Below, in pieces: positions 7,653 to 16,696 of a stretch of DNA of 39,928 nucleotides. Origin of the DNA: Pirellula sp. (GTDB lineage Bacteria > Planctomycetota > Planctomycetia > Pirellulales > Pirellulaceae); assembly GCA_021300015.1 (NCBI GenBank), contig JAJTFB010000019.1, positions 1-39,928 of the forward strand. The letters are read 5' to 3'. Below the pieces are notes generated by a model that saw nothing but the letters and a program-made list of their open reading frames with translations, searched no databases and was not told the DNA's origin. Every line of letters starts with the position of its first letter. The stretch's first letter is position 1. The translations under genes were made by a program, and so were the position numbers.

Positions 7653-9974
7653 ATGGCTGGCATGTGGGATCGACTGAAGAACGCTTTGTTAAGCTCGGTA
7701 TGCGAAGGAAATCGGAACTCTTCGCAGCGCAGGCAAGCTCGACGCAGGATCCGTATGGAACTGCTCGAAGGCCGCCAGCTTATGGCTGCCGATATCCAGG
7801 GAATCGTTTATCACGATGTGAACAACAACGGGACGGTCGAGGTCGGTGAAGCCCGATTGAACGGCGTTCCTGTTCAACTGTTCTTGGACAATGGCGATGG
7901 CGTTTTCGGAAGCTCCGACACTCTGAAAGCTTCGACTACCTCTGCGGCTAACGGGTTGTATTCGCTCAATGCTGAGGTGGCCGGCACGTATTTCGTCGTC
8001 CAGAACTCCGAGCCTGCCGGATTCGTTCAGCGTCAGAACCAACGGGTCCAGAAGATCACTTTGGCGTCGGCAGACCTCGCGATATCCGACAAGCTCCTGC
8101 TCGATACCTTCAACACCACCCAGCAAGTGGTCAATGCGAGCTTCCCAGGTGCTACACCCAACTCCTCGACACTCGCCGCCCCTGAGGCAATCGGTGGAGA
8201 GAGGGATCTGTTTGTCGACGCAACCTCGGGCACCGTCAGCATCGCAGCCAATGGAATTCCCAAGCCTGGTGAGTTGGTCTTCGACGTCGGAGGCGGTGCG
8301 AACGGAAAAAGGATCGTGAGCTATGACGGAGCCGATGGTAGCTCCAACCTGAGCCCCAACGGTCTGAGCAACCTGGATTTGACATCCTCTGGAACTGCCA
8401 ATGCGTTCCGTTTCCAAATCGGCGGAGAGGCCGGTACGCGGTTGATCATCCGCGTGCACAGCGGTGCGAATGTTTCTACCCGCGAGGTAGCGATCCCGAC
8501 GACTTCAGGTGCGAATCCCACCGCAGATCTTATTGTCCCGTTTAGCGATTTCTCGACATCGGCAGGTTCTGGAGCAAACTTCTCGTCCATCGGTGCGATT
8601 GAACTCGAAGTGACCGGACCGGATGCAGCCGATGCGATCATCAACGCATTTAGCACCATCGGACCGACAACGCGATCTGTCAACATCGCGAATCTGACGG
8701 CCATGGCCATCGGCAACCAAGTCTTCGCGGACAAAAACAACAACGGAATCTTCGATAACACCGGGGTTCAGCCCGAGGTCGGCGTTCCGAATGTTCAATT
8801 GCAGCTTTTCGAGGACTCCAACTCCGACGGGATCTACAGCCCGGGCATCGATCAACAAGCTGTCAATTCACTCGGTGCCCTTCGCACGGCGACGACCAAC
8901 GCGGCTGGGATTTACGGATTTAGTCCAATCCCTCAAGGGAGTTACTTTGTTGTGATTCCCGCCTCGCAATTCTCTGCGGGTTCCCCGGCCGCCGGTTATG
9001 TCGTCAGTTCGGTCCTCCCCTCGGGGGCCTCGAACAACGTCAACACCGCAGTCCAGTTTGTCGGCGGTGGAGTAGTGACCAAACGAGTCGTTCTTGTTCC
9101 TCAAAATGGACCGGTCACCGATGGGGACAACGATCCGAATACCGACAACTCGATCGATATCGGTTTGAATCCGAATTTCGATCTTGCGATCGAGAAATTC
9201 GGACCCGCGACGTCCACGGAAGGAAGCACGATCACCTACACGCTCAAAGCGATCAACAATAGCCCTATCGATGCGAACGAGGTTGTCCTAAGCGATAACC
9301 TGCCCGATGGATTGCGTGTGATCAGCGCCTCGCTCAACAACGCATTTGTCAGCGTGCCAGCATCGGCCGTTGATAACAACCCATCGAACCCGGACAACAT
9401 CAATTTCAACCTCGGAAGCCTTGCGGCAAGAACGAGCCAAAGCAACATCCAAATCGTCGCGGCGATCCTGCCTGGAACTGCGGTTTCTTCATTGATCAAC
9501 TCGGCGATTATCAGCACGGCGGATCCCTCGGTCAGCGAATCGAATTTGAACAACAACACGGCCCAGGTTGAGACGATTCTGGCCGCTCCACTAGTTTCTC
9601 TGACTGGACGGATCTACGAGGATCGCAATCAAAATGGAGTCAGCGACGTGACCGATCCTGGCATCGTCGGTGCGAGCGTCATGCTCACGGGTACTCCGTT
9701 TGCTGGACTTCCACCGGTCTCTTTGACGACCTTCAGCGGCCAGAACGGCATCTACGCTTTCAACAATATTCAGCAAGGCAACTACAAGGTCGAAGTCGCC
9801 CAGCCAGCAGATTTCACCTTCCGCGCCTCGAACCCAGGAACGACGCAAGGAACTCCAGGTTTCAATCAGATTTCCAATATCAACCTCAATACGAACTCGT
9901 CGCTCAATAACATCGGCTTTACCAAAGCCTTCAGCAAACGGTTGTTTCTAGCTTCGTCCTCACCGCTTTCCTAG
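7653..9974 (+). CDS. SdrD/DUF11-repeat surface protein with planctomycete export signature
   Basis: Start ATG 7653 (alternative 7662) gives 773 residues. A basic N-terminus (QRRQARRRIRM) leads into ELLEGRQLMAAD near residue 40, a variant of the LEPRxLLA signature found at the start of secreted planctomycete proteins. SdrD-like B repeats with Ca-binding-type Asp/Asn loops occur near residues 48-120 (DVNNNG), 350-420 (DKNNNG, DSNSDG) and 648-760 (DRNQNG). A DUF11-like conserved repeat (LAIEKFGP...ITYTLKAINN...LPDGLRVISAS) lies near 509-636. The region between 150 and 345 is a separate beta-rich domain. The tail ends KRLFLASSSPLS; a similar SKRxFLAS ending is, from memory, frequent in such proteins. 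The likely role is cell-surface structure or adhesion. The 3' end overlaps the convergent flavoprotein gene by 15 bp. Confidence 0.88.
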   Translation: MAGMWDRLKNALLSSVCEGNRNSSQRRQARRRIRMELLEGRQLMAADIQGIVYHDVNNNGTVEVGEARLNGVPVQLFLDNGDGVFGSSDTLKASTTSAANGLYSLNAEVAGTYFVVQNSEPAGFVQRQNQRVQKITLASADLAISDKLLLDTFNTTQQVVNASFPGATPNSSTLAAPEAIGGERDLFVDATSGTVSIAANGIPKPGELVFDVGGGANGKRIVSYDGADGSSNLSPNGLSNLDLTSSGTANAFRFQIGGEAGTRLIIRVHSGANVSTREVAIPTTSGANPTADLIVPFSDFSTSAGSGANFSSIGAIELEVTGPDAADAIINAFSTIGPTTRSVNIANLTAMAIGNQVFADKNNNGIFDNTGVQPEVGVPNVQLQLFEDSNSDGIYSPGIDQQAVNSLGALRTATTNAAGIYGFSPIPQGSYFVVIPASQFSAGSPAAGYVVSSVLPSGASNNVNTAVQFVGGGVVTKRVVLVPQNGPVTDGDNDPNTDNSIDIGLNPNFDLAIEKFGPATSTEGSTITYTLKAINNSPIDANEVVLSDNLPDGLRVISASLNNAFVSVPASAVDNNPSNPDNINFNLGSLAARTSQSNIQIVAAILPGTAVSSLINSAIISTADPSVSESNLNNNTAQVETILAAPLVSLTGRIYEDRNQNGVSDVTDPGIVGASVMLTGTPFAGLPPVSLTTFSGQNGIYAFNNIQQGNYKVEVAQPADFTFRASNPGTTQGTPGFNQISNINLNTNSSLNNIGFTKAFSKRLFLASSSPLS

Positions 9975-11348
9975 TATCCGATCCGCTCCGAGGCTGTTGC
10001 TTTGCCCCCGTGACAAAAGGCACTCCTTAGCGGCCAGTAGGCCGCTTTGGATCGCTCCCTCGATGCTCGATGTTTGCATGTAGTCGCCACAGGCTACGGT
10101 GCGGCCATTGCGATCGAGGCCCCCGCGCGGATCATAGGACCACAAAGGTTCACTCGGGTTGATAAAAGCACATGGGACCTGGTAGGTCCTCAAATGCCTC
10201 CAATGCGTGACGGTCCAACCAAACCAGTGCTCTAACTCGCTGCGCACTTCGGAAACCAATGCGTCGGTATCCATCGGGATCGATCGGTTGATATTCACGC
10301 TTGCCAAGACTTGGTCCCGTGGCGCATAGCTAGGCTGAACAAGACTCGGGAATGCGACGTGGTTGATGGCAAATGACTCCGAGGCGACTTGCCCTTTGGG
10401 GGACGGGTCTACGAGATTGCCGTTGAGCCATAAAATCGGCTCTCGCGTTGGGGCCGAACTTCGATCGATCGCAAAATACACACAAGTCGTCGCATTCCAG
10501 GAAAGCTTTTCTGGGATCGGCAGTCGATCCCCAAGAAGTCGTTTCGCGCCGCTGGCCTCGGTCGCTACGACCACTTGCATGCCATGGATCTGTGTTCCAT
10601 CCGAAAGCTTGACTCCGGTATCAGTGATCTCTGCGACGGTGGTATTCAACCGCAAGACACCCGGCTTCCACGATCTACAGAGTTGCTCGGGGATCGCTTG
10701 GATCCCTCCGGCGGGTAACGCGGCAGTCGAGAGACCCATCTCGCGAAAGACATACTCCATCCTGGCCGAATCGATGTTGAGGCTAGAATCCAAAAAGATT
10801 CCACCTAGGAACGGTCTGAAAAACCTATCGATGATCCGCTCTGAGAAACCGACTTCCCGCAAACGCTCGAGGGTGCTTTTACCCCGAGACTTCAAGATTT
10901 CTTCGACGGGCAATCGCATCAGACTCTGTCGGTAGCGTTGTAGAGTCCAAAGATCGTTCCATGTTGCCACAGGAGCTTGCAAGGTCCGGATCGCATCGGA
11001 GAGCATGCGGTTCCATGGCGAACGGATCGGGTCCTTGACCGTATGCCAAGTATTACCGATGCGAACCATGGCTCCAGGGTGGAACGACTTGAGCTTGAGA
11101 CCGCCCAAATCTAGAACCTCTTTGGCCCTCTGGTAACCGGTGAGGTAAACCTGGAACCCATGATCGAGCAGGAATCCATCGACACGGTCGGTTTTGAGCC
11201 TCCCCCCGGGTCGCTCGTCGGCTTCCAGGACCACGACATCGAGCCCTGCATCGATCAAGCTTTTCGAAGCAGTCAATCCGGCAAGTCCTGCTCCGACGAC
11301 GATCGCGTCATGTATCCTGGAATCCGGTCCAAGCCTCGGGCTAGTCAC
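9960..11348 (-). CDS. FAD-dependent amine-oxidase-like flavoprotein
   Basis: A 462-residue protein with an N-terminal Rossmann dinucleotide fold (VVGAGLAGLTASKSLIDAGL, then VVVLEADERPGGR) that binds FAD, and a C-terminal FAD-contact segment (ACGDYMQTSSIEGAIQSG). This is the layout of the amine oxidase/protoporphyrinogen oxidase/phytoene desaturase superfamily; the substrate cannot be read from sequence. The GTG start at 11348 shares GTGA with the stop of mnmG, so the two are translationally coupled. The last 15 bp overlap the 3' end of the convergent surface-protein gene. No signal peptide is seen, so the protein is probably cytoplasmic or membrane-associated. Confidence 0.87.
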   Translation of the reverse strand: MTSPRLGPDSRIHDAIVVGAGLAGLTASKSLIDAGLDVVVLEADERPGGRLKTDRVDGFLLDHGFQVYLTGYQRAKEVLDLGGLKLKSFHPGAMVRIGNTWHTVKDPIRSPWNRMLSDAIRTLQAPVATWNDLWTLQRYRQSLMRLPVEEILKSRGKSTLERLREVGFSERIIDRFFRPFLGGIFLDSSLNIDSARMEYVFREMGLSTAALPAGGIQAIPEQLCRSWKPGVLRLNTTVAEITDTGVKLSDGTQIHGMQVVVATEASGAKRLLGDRLPIPEKLSWNATTCVYFAIDRSSAPTREPILWLNGNLVDPSPKGQVASESFAINHVAFPSLVQPSYAPRDQVLASVNINRSIPMDTDALVSEVRSELEHWFGWTVTHWRHLRTYQVPCAFINPSEPLWSYDPRGGLDRNGRTVACGDYMQTSSIEGAIQSGLLAAKECLLSRGQSNSLGADRILGKR

Positions 11349-13219
11349 TCGGGCTCTCCGTCGCTAGGTGCGGCTGCTAGGGTTTTCGGGTTCTTGAGTT
11401 TGGGGTTCTCCAGGTAGGCTAGTACCAGCGAGATATCCGCTGGGGTGATTCCGCTGATCCGCGATGCTTGGTCCAAATTCAATGGCCGGATTCGAGAGAA
11501 CTTTTGCTTGGCTTCGTTTCGCAGGCTGACGATGGCCAAGTAGTCGAAATCGCTGGGGATTTTCTTATCCATCATGCGTTCTTGCCGCTCGACTTGCACC
11601 TGCTGGCGAGCCACGTAACCCTCGTACTTGATGTCGTATTCGACTTGCAAGCCGATCTCCTCTGGGAATCGAGCAAGGGATTCCGGGAATCGCTCCAAGA
11701 GACTCGCCCAGGTGACCTCGTTGCGCTTGAGGTACTTGTCCCCCGTGACATCCCCGATCCGTAAAGCTGCCACGGCGCGCTGGGCCGTTTCGATCTGTTC
11801 GAGCTTGTTGGTCAAGCGACTGTACCTGGCTTGATCGACCAATCCGAGCTTGTATCCCAAGGCCGTCAGCCGTCGATCTGCGTTGTCTTGACGGAGCATC
11901 ATGCGATATTCAGCCCGGCTGGTGAACATGCGGTAAGGCTCGTCGACGCCGCAGGTCACCAGATCGTCGACCAACACCCCTATGTAGGCTTGATCCCGAT
12001 TGAGGACCATTTCGGATTTGCCTTGGAGTCGCAGCGCAGCGTTGGCTCCGGCGACTAAACCCTGCGCTCCGGCCTCTTCATAGCCGGTCGTTCCGTTGAG
12101 TTGCCCTGCAAAATACAGCCCGGCTACAAGCTTGGTCTCCAACCAAGGATAAAGCTGGTCGGGGGGACAGAAGTCGTATTCGACGGCATACCCGTACCGC
12201 ATGATTTGAGCGTTTTCAAGTCCTGGGATCAACCGGAACATCTGGTCTTGGACGTCCCGTGGTAGCGATGTCGAGATTCCGTTGACATAGATTTCCTGAG
12301 TCGTGCGGCCTTCGGGCTCCAAAAACAACTGGTGCCGATCCTTGTCGGCAAAGCGAACGACCTTGTCCTCAATCGAGGGACAGTACCTTGGCCCCGAAGA
12401 TCGGATCTGCCCGGTGTACATAGGTGCTCGGTGAAGGTTCGCTCGAATCAACTCGTGGACGCTTTGGTTGGTGTAGGTGATCCAACAAGGAAGCTGCGAT
12501 TCCCGAAGCGCATCGGTCATGAACGAGAAGGCCTGCGGACGGTCGTCTCCGGGTTGCATTTCGGTCTTGCTGTAGTCGATCGTCCGACCGTTGAGCCGCG
12601 CAGGTGTTCCGGTTTTGAATCGCTCGACGCGAAAATTCAATCTTTCGAACGCTTGGCTGATCCCCGACGTGGTCCCCTCACCGGCCCGACCGCCAGCCGT
12701 TTTGGCCTCGCCGGTGTGCATGATGGCCTGAAGGAATGTGCCTGTCGTCAGGACGATTGCGTCGGCAAGGTACATCGCGTCACCACGGACCCGAACCCCC
12801 CGGACCTGTGTCCCCGATGCGAGCGTTTCGGTGATCAGATCCTCGACGAGCTCCTGGCGCAAGTCGATGTTCGGGGTCTCTTCGATTTGCCGCTTGATAT
12901 CGAATTGATAAGCTTTCTTGTCTGCCTGGGCACGCGGCGAGTGCATCGCTGCCCCTTTTCGGCTGTTGAGCAAGCGGAACTGGATTCCTGTGCGATCGAT
13001 CGTCTGGCCCATCAATCCACCGAGGGCATCGATCTCTCGGACGATTTGACCCTTGGCAACCCCGCCGATGGCCGGGTTGCAACTCATCTGTCCGACCGTA
13101 TCGAGGTTCCCTGTCAGGAGTGCTACGCGGGCACCGAGCCGAGCGGCCGCAGCAGCAGCCTCGGTCCCGGCATGTCCGGCGCCGACGACGATCACGTCAT
13201 ATTTGTATTGAATTCCCAT
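11345..13219 (-). CDS. mnmG: tRNA uridine-5-carboxymethylaminomethyl modification enzyme MnmG (GidA)
   Basis: MnmG works with MnmE to install the (carboxymethyl)aminomethyl group on the wobble uridine of certain tRNAs, using FAD and a methylene-folate donor. The 624-residue product has the normal family length. The FAD site is at the N-terminus (VIVVGAGHAGTEAAAAAARLG), followed by the MnmG signatures SCNPAIGGVAKGQIVREIDALGG (split: SCNPAIGG, VAKGQIVREIDALGG), GTFL in the central FAD region, GQLNGTTGYEEAGAQGLVAG, and RAEYRMMLRQDNAD. The C-terminal helical domain ends with SRISGITPADISLVL. It lies 81 bp downstream of the PfkB kinase gene and overlaps the amine-oxidase-like gene by 4 bp. No mnmE or rsmG is in the window. 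Confidence 0.97.
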   Translation of the reverse strand: MGIQYKYDVIVVGAGHAGTEAAAAAARLGARVALLTGNLDTVGQMSCNPAIGGVAKGQIVREIDALGGLMGQTIDRTGIQFRLLNSRKGAAMHSPRAQADKKAYQFDIKRQIEETPNIDLRQELVEDLITETLASGTQVRGVRVRGDAMYLADAIVLTTGTFLQAIMHTGEAKTAGGRAGEGTTSGISQAFERLNFRVERFKTGTPARLNGRTIDYSKTEMQPGDDRPQAFSFMTDALRESQLPCWITYTNQSVHELIRANLHRAPMYTGQIRSSGPRYCPSIEDKVVRFADKDRHQLFLEPEGRTTQEIYVNGISTSLPRDVQDQMFRLIPGLENAQIMRYGYAVEYDFCPPDQLYPWLETKLVAGLYFAGQLNGTTGYEEAGAQGLVAGANAALRLQGKSEMVLNRDQAYIGVLVDDLVTCGVDEPYRMFTSRAEYRMMLRQDNADRRLTALGYKLGLVDQARYSRLTNKLEQIETAQRAVAALRIGDVTGDKYLKRNEVTWASLLERFPESLARFPEEIGLQVEYDIKYEGYVARQQVQVERQERMMDKKIPSDFDYLAIVSLRNEAKQKFSRIRPLNLDQASRISGITPADISLVLAYLENPKLKNPKTLAAAPSDGEPE

Positions 13220-13300
13220 GGATGCTTTGCGGTCAGAAATGTGGTCGAGCTCTTCAAGTCATTTTAAGTGCGAGCCAAGGTCTGTATAGGTCCTAAGGAT

Positions 13301-14185
13301 TTACATCGACGTTAAGCTCGCAGGTAGCGGCACGACCGCCCCGCGTTGGGTGCAGACATAGGCGGCAATGCGTGCGGCCTGAGCATGGATTTGAGACAAA
13401 GGTCTCTGATTCAAGATCCCCATGATCAACGCAGCGGTAAAGGAATCGCCGGCTCCCACCGTGTCGATCGCGGTGACTCTCAAGGCGAGTTGCTCGTCCC
13501 ATCGTCCATCGAGAAATACCGCTGAGCCCTCCGAGCCGCGGGTCAAGGCGAGGCAACGCAGCGAGTGCCGCTCGATGAGCGTTTCGCACATCGAGCGCTC
13601 GTCATCGCAACGCACTCCCAAGAGCCCAGCGACGACCGGAAGCTCTTCGTGGTTGAGCTTGACGATGTTGGCCCTTTGGATGGAGGCCGATAGGATTTCT
13701 GACGAGTAAAAATCTTGCCTAAGATTGACATCGAAGACTCGAAGCGTCTCGCGTTGGGTATGCTCCAAAAAACCTAGAATGGTTCTTGAACTCTTTTCCG
13801 ATCGCTGGGCTAACGTGCCGTAGCAGACCGCATCGCACTGGCCCGCGAGCTCGATCCAGTGATTTTGAAGTTCCAGGAAATCCCAAGCCACCTCGGGTGC
13901 GAAGCGGTACTGGGGCGAACCCAGCGCGTCGAGCTCCACGCGGACGCTACCGGTAGGATGCTCCGGATCGACCGAAACCCAGCGGCGCGAAAGCTTGTGC
14001 TCCTGCATCCATAAGATCGCTTGGCTTCCCAACGCATCGTCTCCAACGGCACTCGCGATCCGAGCGTCGGCACCAAGACTAGCTGCATGGCAAGCGAAAT
14101 TCGCAGGCGCCCCCCCAAAAAGAGCTCGGTCCTCGTACACATCCCAAAGGACTTCTCCGAGCCCAACGACGGTCTTTCGGTTCAC
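13301..14185 (-). CDS. PfkB-family sugar kinase (fructokinase-like)
   Basis: A 294-residue ribokinase-fold kinase that should phosphorylate a sugar with ATP. It has the N-terminal PfkB signature GLGEVLWDV and GGAPANF (residues 24-30), and the C-terminal signature DTVGAGDSF (241-249), whose GAGD aspartate is the catalytic base. GEVLWD plus GGAPANFA is typical of fructokinase-type members, but the substrate is not settled by sequence. The GTG start at 14185 shares GTGA with the stop of the aminotransferase gene, so the two are coupled. Cytoplasmic; no unusual features. Confidence 0.9.
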   Translation of the reverse strand: MNRKTVVGLGEVLWDVYEDRALFGGAPANFACHAASLGADARIASAVGDDALGSQAILWMQEHKLSRRWVSVDPEHPTGSVRVELDALGSPQYRFAPEVAWDFLELQNHWIELAGQCDAVCYGTLAQRSEKSSRTILGFLEHTQRETLRVFDVNLRQDFYSSEILSASIQRANIVKLNHEELPVVAGLLGVRCDDERSMCETLIERHSLRCLALTRGSEGSAVFLDGRWDEQLALRVTAIDTVGAGDSFTAALIMGILNQRPLSQIHAQAARIAAYVCTQRGAVVPLPASLTSM

Positions 14186-15348
14186 TGCAATTCCTTGATA
14201 GCTTGAGTTAGTCGATCGATATCGCTGGAGTCATTGTACGCATGAACGGCGATGCGCAACGCTCCGTGCCTTACGCTCAAAATGATGCCTGAACGTATCA
14301 ACTGCCGGCGGACCTCTTGAGGTTCCTTTCCCGGAAGGTGAAACGAGACAATACCGCTAGCATGCCCATCGAGCTGCGTTGGATTCGGCGGGACTGGCCA
14401 AGCCATCTGAGCACCCAGAGAAAGGAGTTCCTCTCGTGCCAATTGAGTCGTTTCCAAGACCCTTGCAGCAAAGCCGCTGTTTGGGTCATGACACCCATAG
14501 TGCAACAGAAGTTCGAGGCTAGAGGCTAGACCCAGCAGTCCCGCATGGTTCGCAGAGCCACCCTCGTAGCGAGCCGCGGAATTCTTAAACCGCTTGCCCT
14601 CCGCGACAAATTCATGGCTCGCATCGAGCGAGTTCCAACCCGAAAGAACATTCGTAAGCTGATCGAGCCGCGAGCGTCGAATGAACAGCAAGCCCGCACC
14701 CTCTGGTCCCATCATCCATTTATGCCCATCGGCAGCCGCATAATCGATAGGAACCCGACGCACATCGAGCGGAAAGACCCCCATGCCCTGAATCGCATCG
14801 ACGAAAACCTGAGCTCCCCGGCGATGGGCAATGTCACAAACCTCCTGAAGATCGACCCGATGCCCCGTGGCATACCCAACCCAACTGAGACTTACCAATC
14901 GCGTCGTTCCATCGATGGCAGATGCCAGTTGCGCTAGATCGATCGATCCATCGGGCCCAGGGGCAATCCTTCGGACCTCAACCCCGCGATTCCTCAGCGC
15001 CAGCCAAGGGAGTTGGTTGCTCGGAAATTCATTGCTCGGTAGGACCACGCTATCTCCCACTTGCCAGGGGAAAGCCAAGGCAATCGTTTGGATTCCCAAG
15101 GTGGTGTTCGGGACCAAGGCGATTTCGTCCGACTCCGCACCGAGCAAACAGGCCGCTTGGTTCCTCAACTGCGAAGCCTTGGCCGACCAAGCCGGCCAGT
15201 GGAAATCCCCATCGATGGATGCCTCCATCGCATAATCCCCAATCGCCCGCGCGGTCTTTCGGGGCAAGGGACCGACGGCCGCGTGGTCAAAATAAGCCCA
15301 TTTTTCCACAATGGGCATTTCTTCTCTGAGTTGATTCCAAGGATCCAT
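14182..15348 (-). CDS. PLP-dependent class V aminotransferase / cysteine-desulfurase-like protein
   Basis: From ATG 15348, which has GGAAC about 5 nt upstream, the product is 388 residues, the usual size for a fold-type I class V enzyme. The frame stays open for another 154 codons upstream, but that stretch is low in family-like sequence and contains the non-coding 14-bp array, so I exclude it. Landmarks are YFDHAAVGPLP near the N-terminus, VDAIQGMG (Asp184 contacts the PLP pyridine) and DGHKW with the Schiff-base Lys210, then GPEGAGLLFIR. It could be a desulfurase, isopenicillin-N-epimerase-like or kynureninase-like enzyme; I see no persulfide-carrying Cys loop, which argues mildly against a classical IscS/SufS. 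It heads a coupled pair with the PfkB kinase. Confidence 0.88.
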   Translation of the reverse strand: MDPWNQLREEMPIVEKWAYFDHAAVGPLPRKTARAIGDYAMEASIDGDFHWPAWSAKASQLRNQAACLLGAESDEIALVPNTTLGIQTIALAFPWQVGDSVVLPSNEFPSNQLPWLALRNRGVEVRRIAPGPDGSIDLAQLASAIDGTTRLVSLSWVGYATGHRVDLQEVCDIAHRRGAQVFVDAIQGMGVFPLDVRRVPIDYAAADGHKWMMGPEGAGLLFIRRSRLDQLTNVLSGWNSLDASHEFVAEGKRFKNSAARYEGGSANHAGLLGLASSLELLLHYGCHDPNSGFAARVLETTQLAREELLSLGAQMAWPVPPNPTQLDGHASGIVSFHLPGKEPQEVRRQLIRSGIILSVRHGALRIAVHAYNDSSDIDRLTQAIKELQ

Positions 15349-15434
15349 AAGTTCCGGTTTTATCAAAGTTTCCCCCGAATCATCCCCTCGTGGGAATGTT
15401 TTTTGAGAAAAATCGATGTAGCTGGTGGGGATTG

Positions 15435-15462
15435 CTGACAGTCGCAAAACTTCAACTATACT
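15435..15462 (+). promoter_or_regulatory. Putative sigma-70-type promoter
   Basis: CTGACA (15435-15440, five of six -35 matches) and TATACT (15457-15462, five of six -10 matches) are separated by 16 bp. Transcription would start near 15469, run through the 14-bp repeat array and reach the small membrane protein gene and the esterase gene. No experimental support exists. Confidence 0.45.
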
Positions 15463-15502
15463 AGCCTGCCGATTCGGGAAGAGCGGTCTTTGGGTTGTCA
15501 GG

Positions 15503-15567
15503 TTCCCGGTGTACGTTCCCAGTATCCGATTCCCAGTATTTACCCGTGTCCGATTCCCAGTGTCCGA
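15503..15567 (+). repeat. 14-bp tandem repeat array in the leader of a small operon
   Basis: Five head-to-tail copies of a unit close to TTCCCAGTRTCCGA occur at 15503-15515, 15516-15529, 15530-15539 (truncated), 15540-15553 and 15554-15567. They lie between the promoter-like site and the first gene of the plus-strand pair. Fourteen is not a multiple of three, which fits non-coding DNA. A regulatory-protein binding array or replication slippage are both possible. Confidence 0.75.
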
Positions 15568-15667
15568 TTCATGGCTCTTCTCCACGCTGTAGTCCGAACC
15601 CGTAGATAATGATGCATTTTTCGAACCCGATGCGTGCGGGCCTCCTAGCTGAGCGACGAGGTTATTG

Positions 15668-15865
15668 ATGCCCAGACTCCTATGTTTACTCGGACTTGTC
15701 GTCTCAGGTCTTGTGCTTCTGCTGTTCCTCGCCGATCTTGCATTATCCTTCACCGGCTCGGGGGGAATCTTCTCGTACCCGAGCTTGTTGATGGATATCG
15801 CATTTATCATCGCCTCGGCAATTCTCGGCTACCTCGCTTGGTCGGCCCTCAAAGAACTCAAATAG
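15668..15865 (+). CDS. Small two-TM membrane protein
   Basis: A 65-residue protein from ATG 15668, with GAGG 6 nt upstream; a TTG one codon earlier is the less likely start. Two hydrophobic segments (about residues 4-26 and 37-57) separated by a short Ser/Gly/Pro loop suggest a small inner-membrane hairpin protein. I do not recognise the family. It lies 54 bp upstream of the esterase gene on the same strand and probably shares its transcript. Its good ribosome site and membrane-type composition argue for a real gene despite its size. Confidence 0.6.
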   Translation: MPRLLCLLGLVVSGLVLLLFLADLALSFTGSGGIFSYPSLLMDIAFIIASAILGYLAWSALKELK

Positions 15866-15919
15866 CGTTCAGCTCGACGGTCGAACTGCTCGATACGCAC
15901 TCAAAGGGTCGTGGTTTGT

Positions 15920-16681
15920 ATGAAGTTCAACCCGGAAAGCTGGTACCTGGAACGTAAAGTCTGGGGTAAGCTCGATTCGATTCTTTTAGCTCCGAGGGGT
16001 AAGAATCCTGCGGCTTTAGTCGTACTTTGCCACGGATTTGGAGCTCCTGGAACCGACCTAGTTTCGTTGGTTGAAGAAATCGTCCCTTTGCTTCCCGAAA
16101 GCGAATCGTTTCCCGCTTTTCTGATTCCTGCGGCTCCGATGGATTTGGAAGACTCCCACGGAATGCCCGGCGCGAGGGCTTGGTGGCTGATCAATATGGC
16201 CAAACTCGCCGAACTTTCAGCCGTCGATAATCTCGATGCACTCAGGAACGAAATTCCACCGGGAATCGATGAAGCGAGAGGTGCTCTGGAGGATTGCATC
16301 GAAGCGTGCCTGAGCGATAAACAGTGGTCCGCTACACCTTTGGTCCTCGGTGGATTCTCCCAAGGAGCAATGCTCTCGGTCGATACTGCAATCCGCTCCA
16401 AACGGATCTCACCGGTAGCTCTAATCGTTTGGTCCGGTGCACTGATCTGCGAGTCGAGCTGGAAGCAAGCCTTTGAGACGCGTCCTAGGAGTTTCCAGGT
16501 CTTCCAAAGCCATGGGCGTCAGGACATGATCCTCCCTGTCTCGACAGGTCGATCGCTCCTAGGATTTCTCCGCGACCTGGCCCTACCCATCGAATACTCA
16601 GAGTTTTATGGCCCTCATACCATCGCGACCGAATCGCTCGAGGGTGCGGCCAAGCTTCTTGCGAACCTCTTGCAAAAGTAA
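15920..16681 (+). CDS. Phospholipase/carboxylesterase-type alpha/beta hydrolase
   Basis: A 253-residue serine hydrolase that should cleave carboxylic esters. From ATG 15920 (a GTG at 15911 is the alternative; AAAGGG at 15903-15908 fits 15920 better) it shows the oxyanion strand VVLCHGFGAPGTDL, the nucleophile elbow GFSQG (Ser147), the acid in GRQDMILP (Asp202) and the catalytic His in GPHTI (His233). This is the small carboxylesterase 2 / acyl-protein thioesterase-like family. No signal peptide, so probably cytoplasmic. It is convergent with the coiled-coil membrane protein gene, 15 bp between stops. Confidence 0.9.
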   Translation: MKFNPESWYLERKVWGKLDSILLAPRGKNPAALVVLCHGFGAPGTDLVSLVEEIVPLLPESESFPAFLIPAAPMDLEDSHGMPGARAWWLINMAKLAELSAVDNLDALRNEIPPGIDEARGALEDCIEACLSDKQWSATPLVLGGFSQGAMLSVDTAIRSKRISPVALIVWSGALICESSWKQAFETRPRSFQVFQSHGRQDMILPVSTGRSLLGFLRDLALPIEYSEFYGPHTIATESLEGAAKLLANLLQK

Positions 16682-16696
16682 ATGCTCTAAGCTGTT

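Larger units (their letters stand above)
15349..15667. other. Divergent intergenic region with promoter-like site and 14-bp array
   Basis: About 320 bp lie between the aminotransferase (minus) and the small membrane protein (plus). The region contains the plus-strand promoter-like site at 15435-15462 and the 14-bp tandem array at 15503-15567. From 15570 to 15657 I see no feature; GAGG at 15658-15661 is the probable ribosome site of the gene starting at 15668. Confidence 0.5.

Noticed and set aside
12332..13267. 311-codon open frame on the plus strand opposite mnmG
   Set aside because: It is antisense to a clear, intact mnmG, and its sequence shows no domain.
15349..15810. 154-residue N-terminal extension of the aminotransferase
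   Set aside because: The extension contains the 14-bp non-coding array and no PLP-fold sequence; ATG 15348 gives the normal family length.
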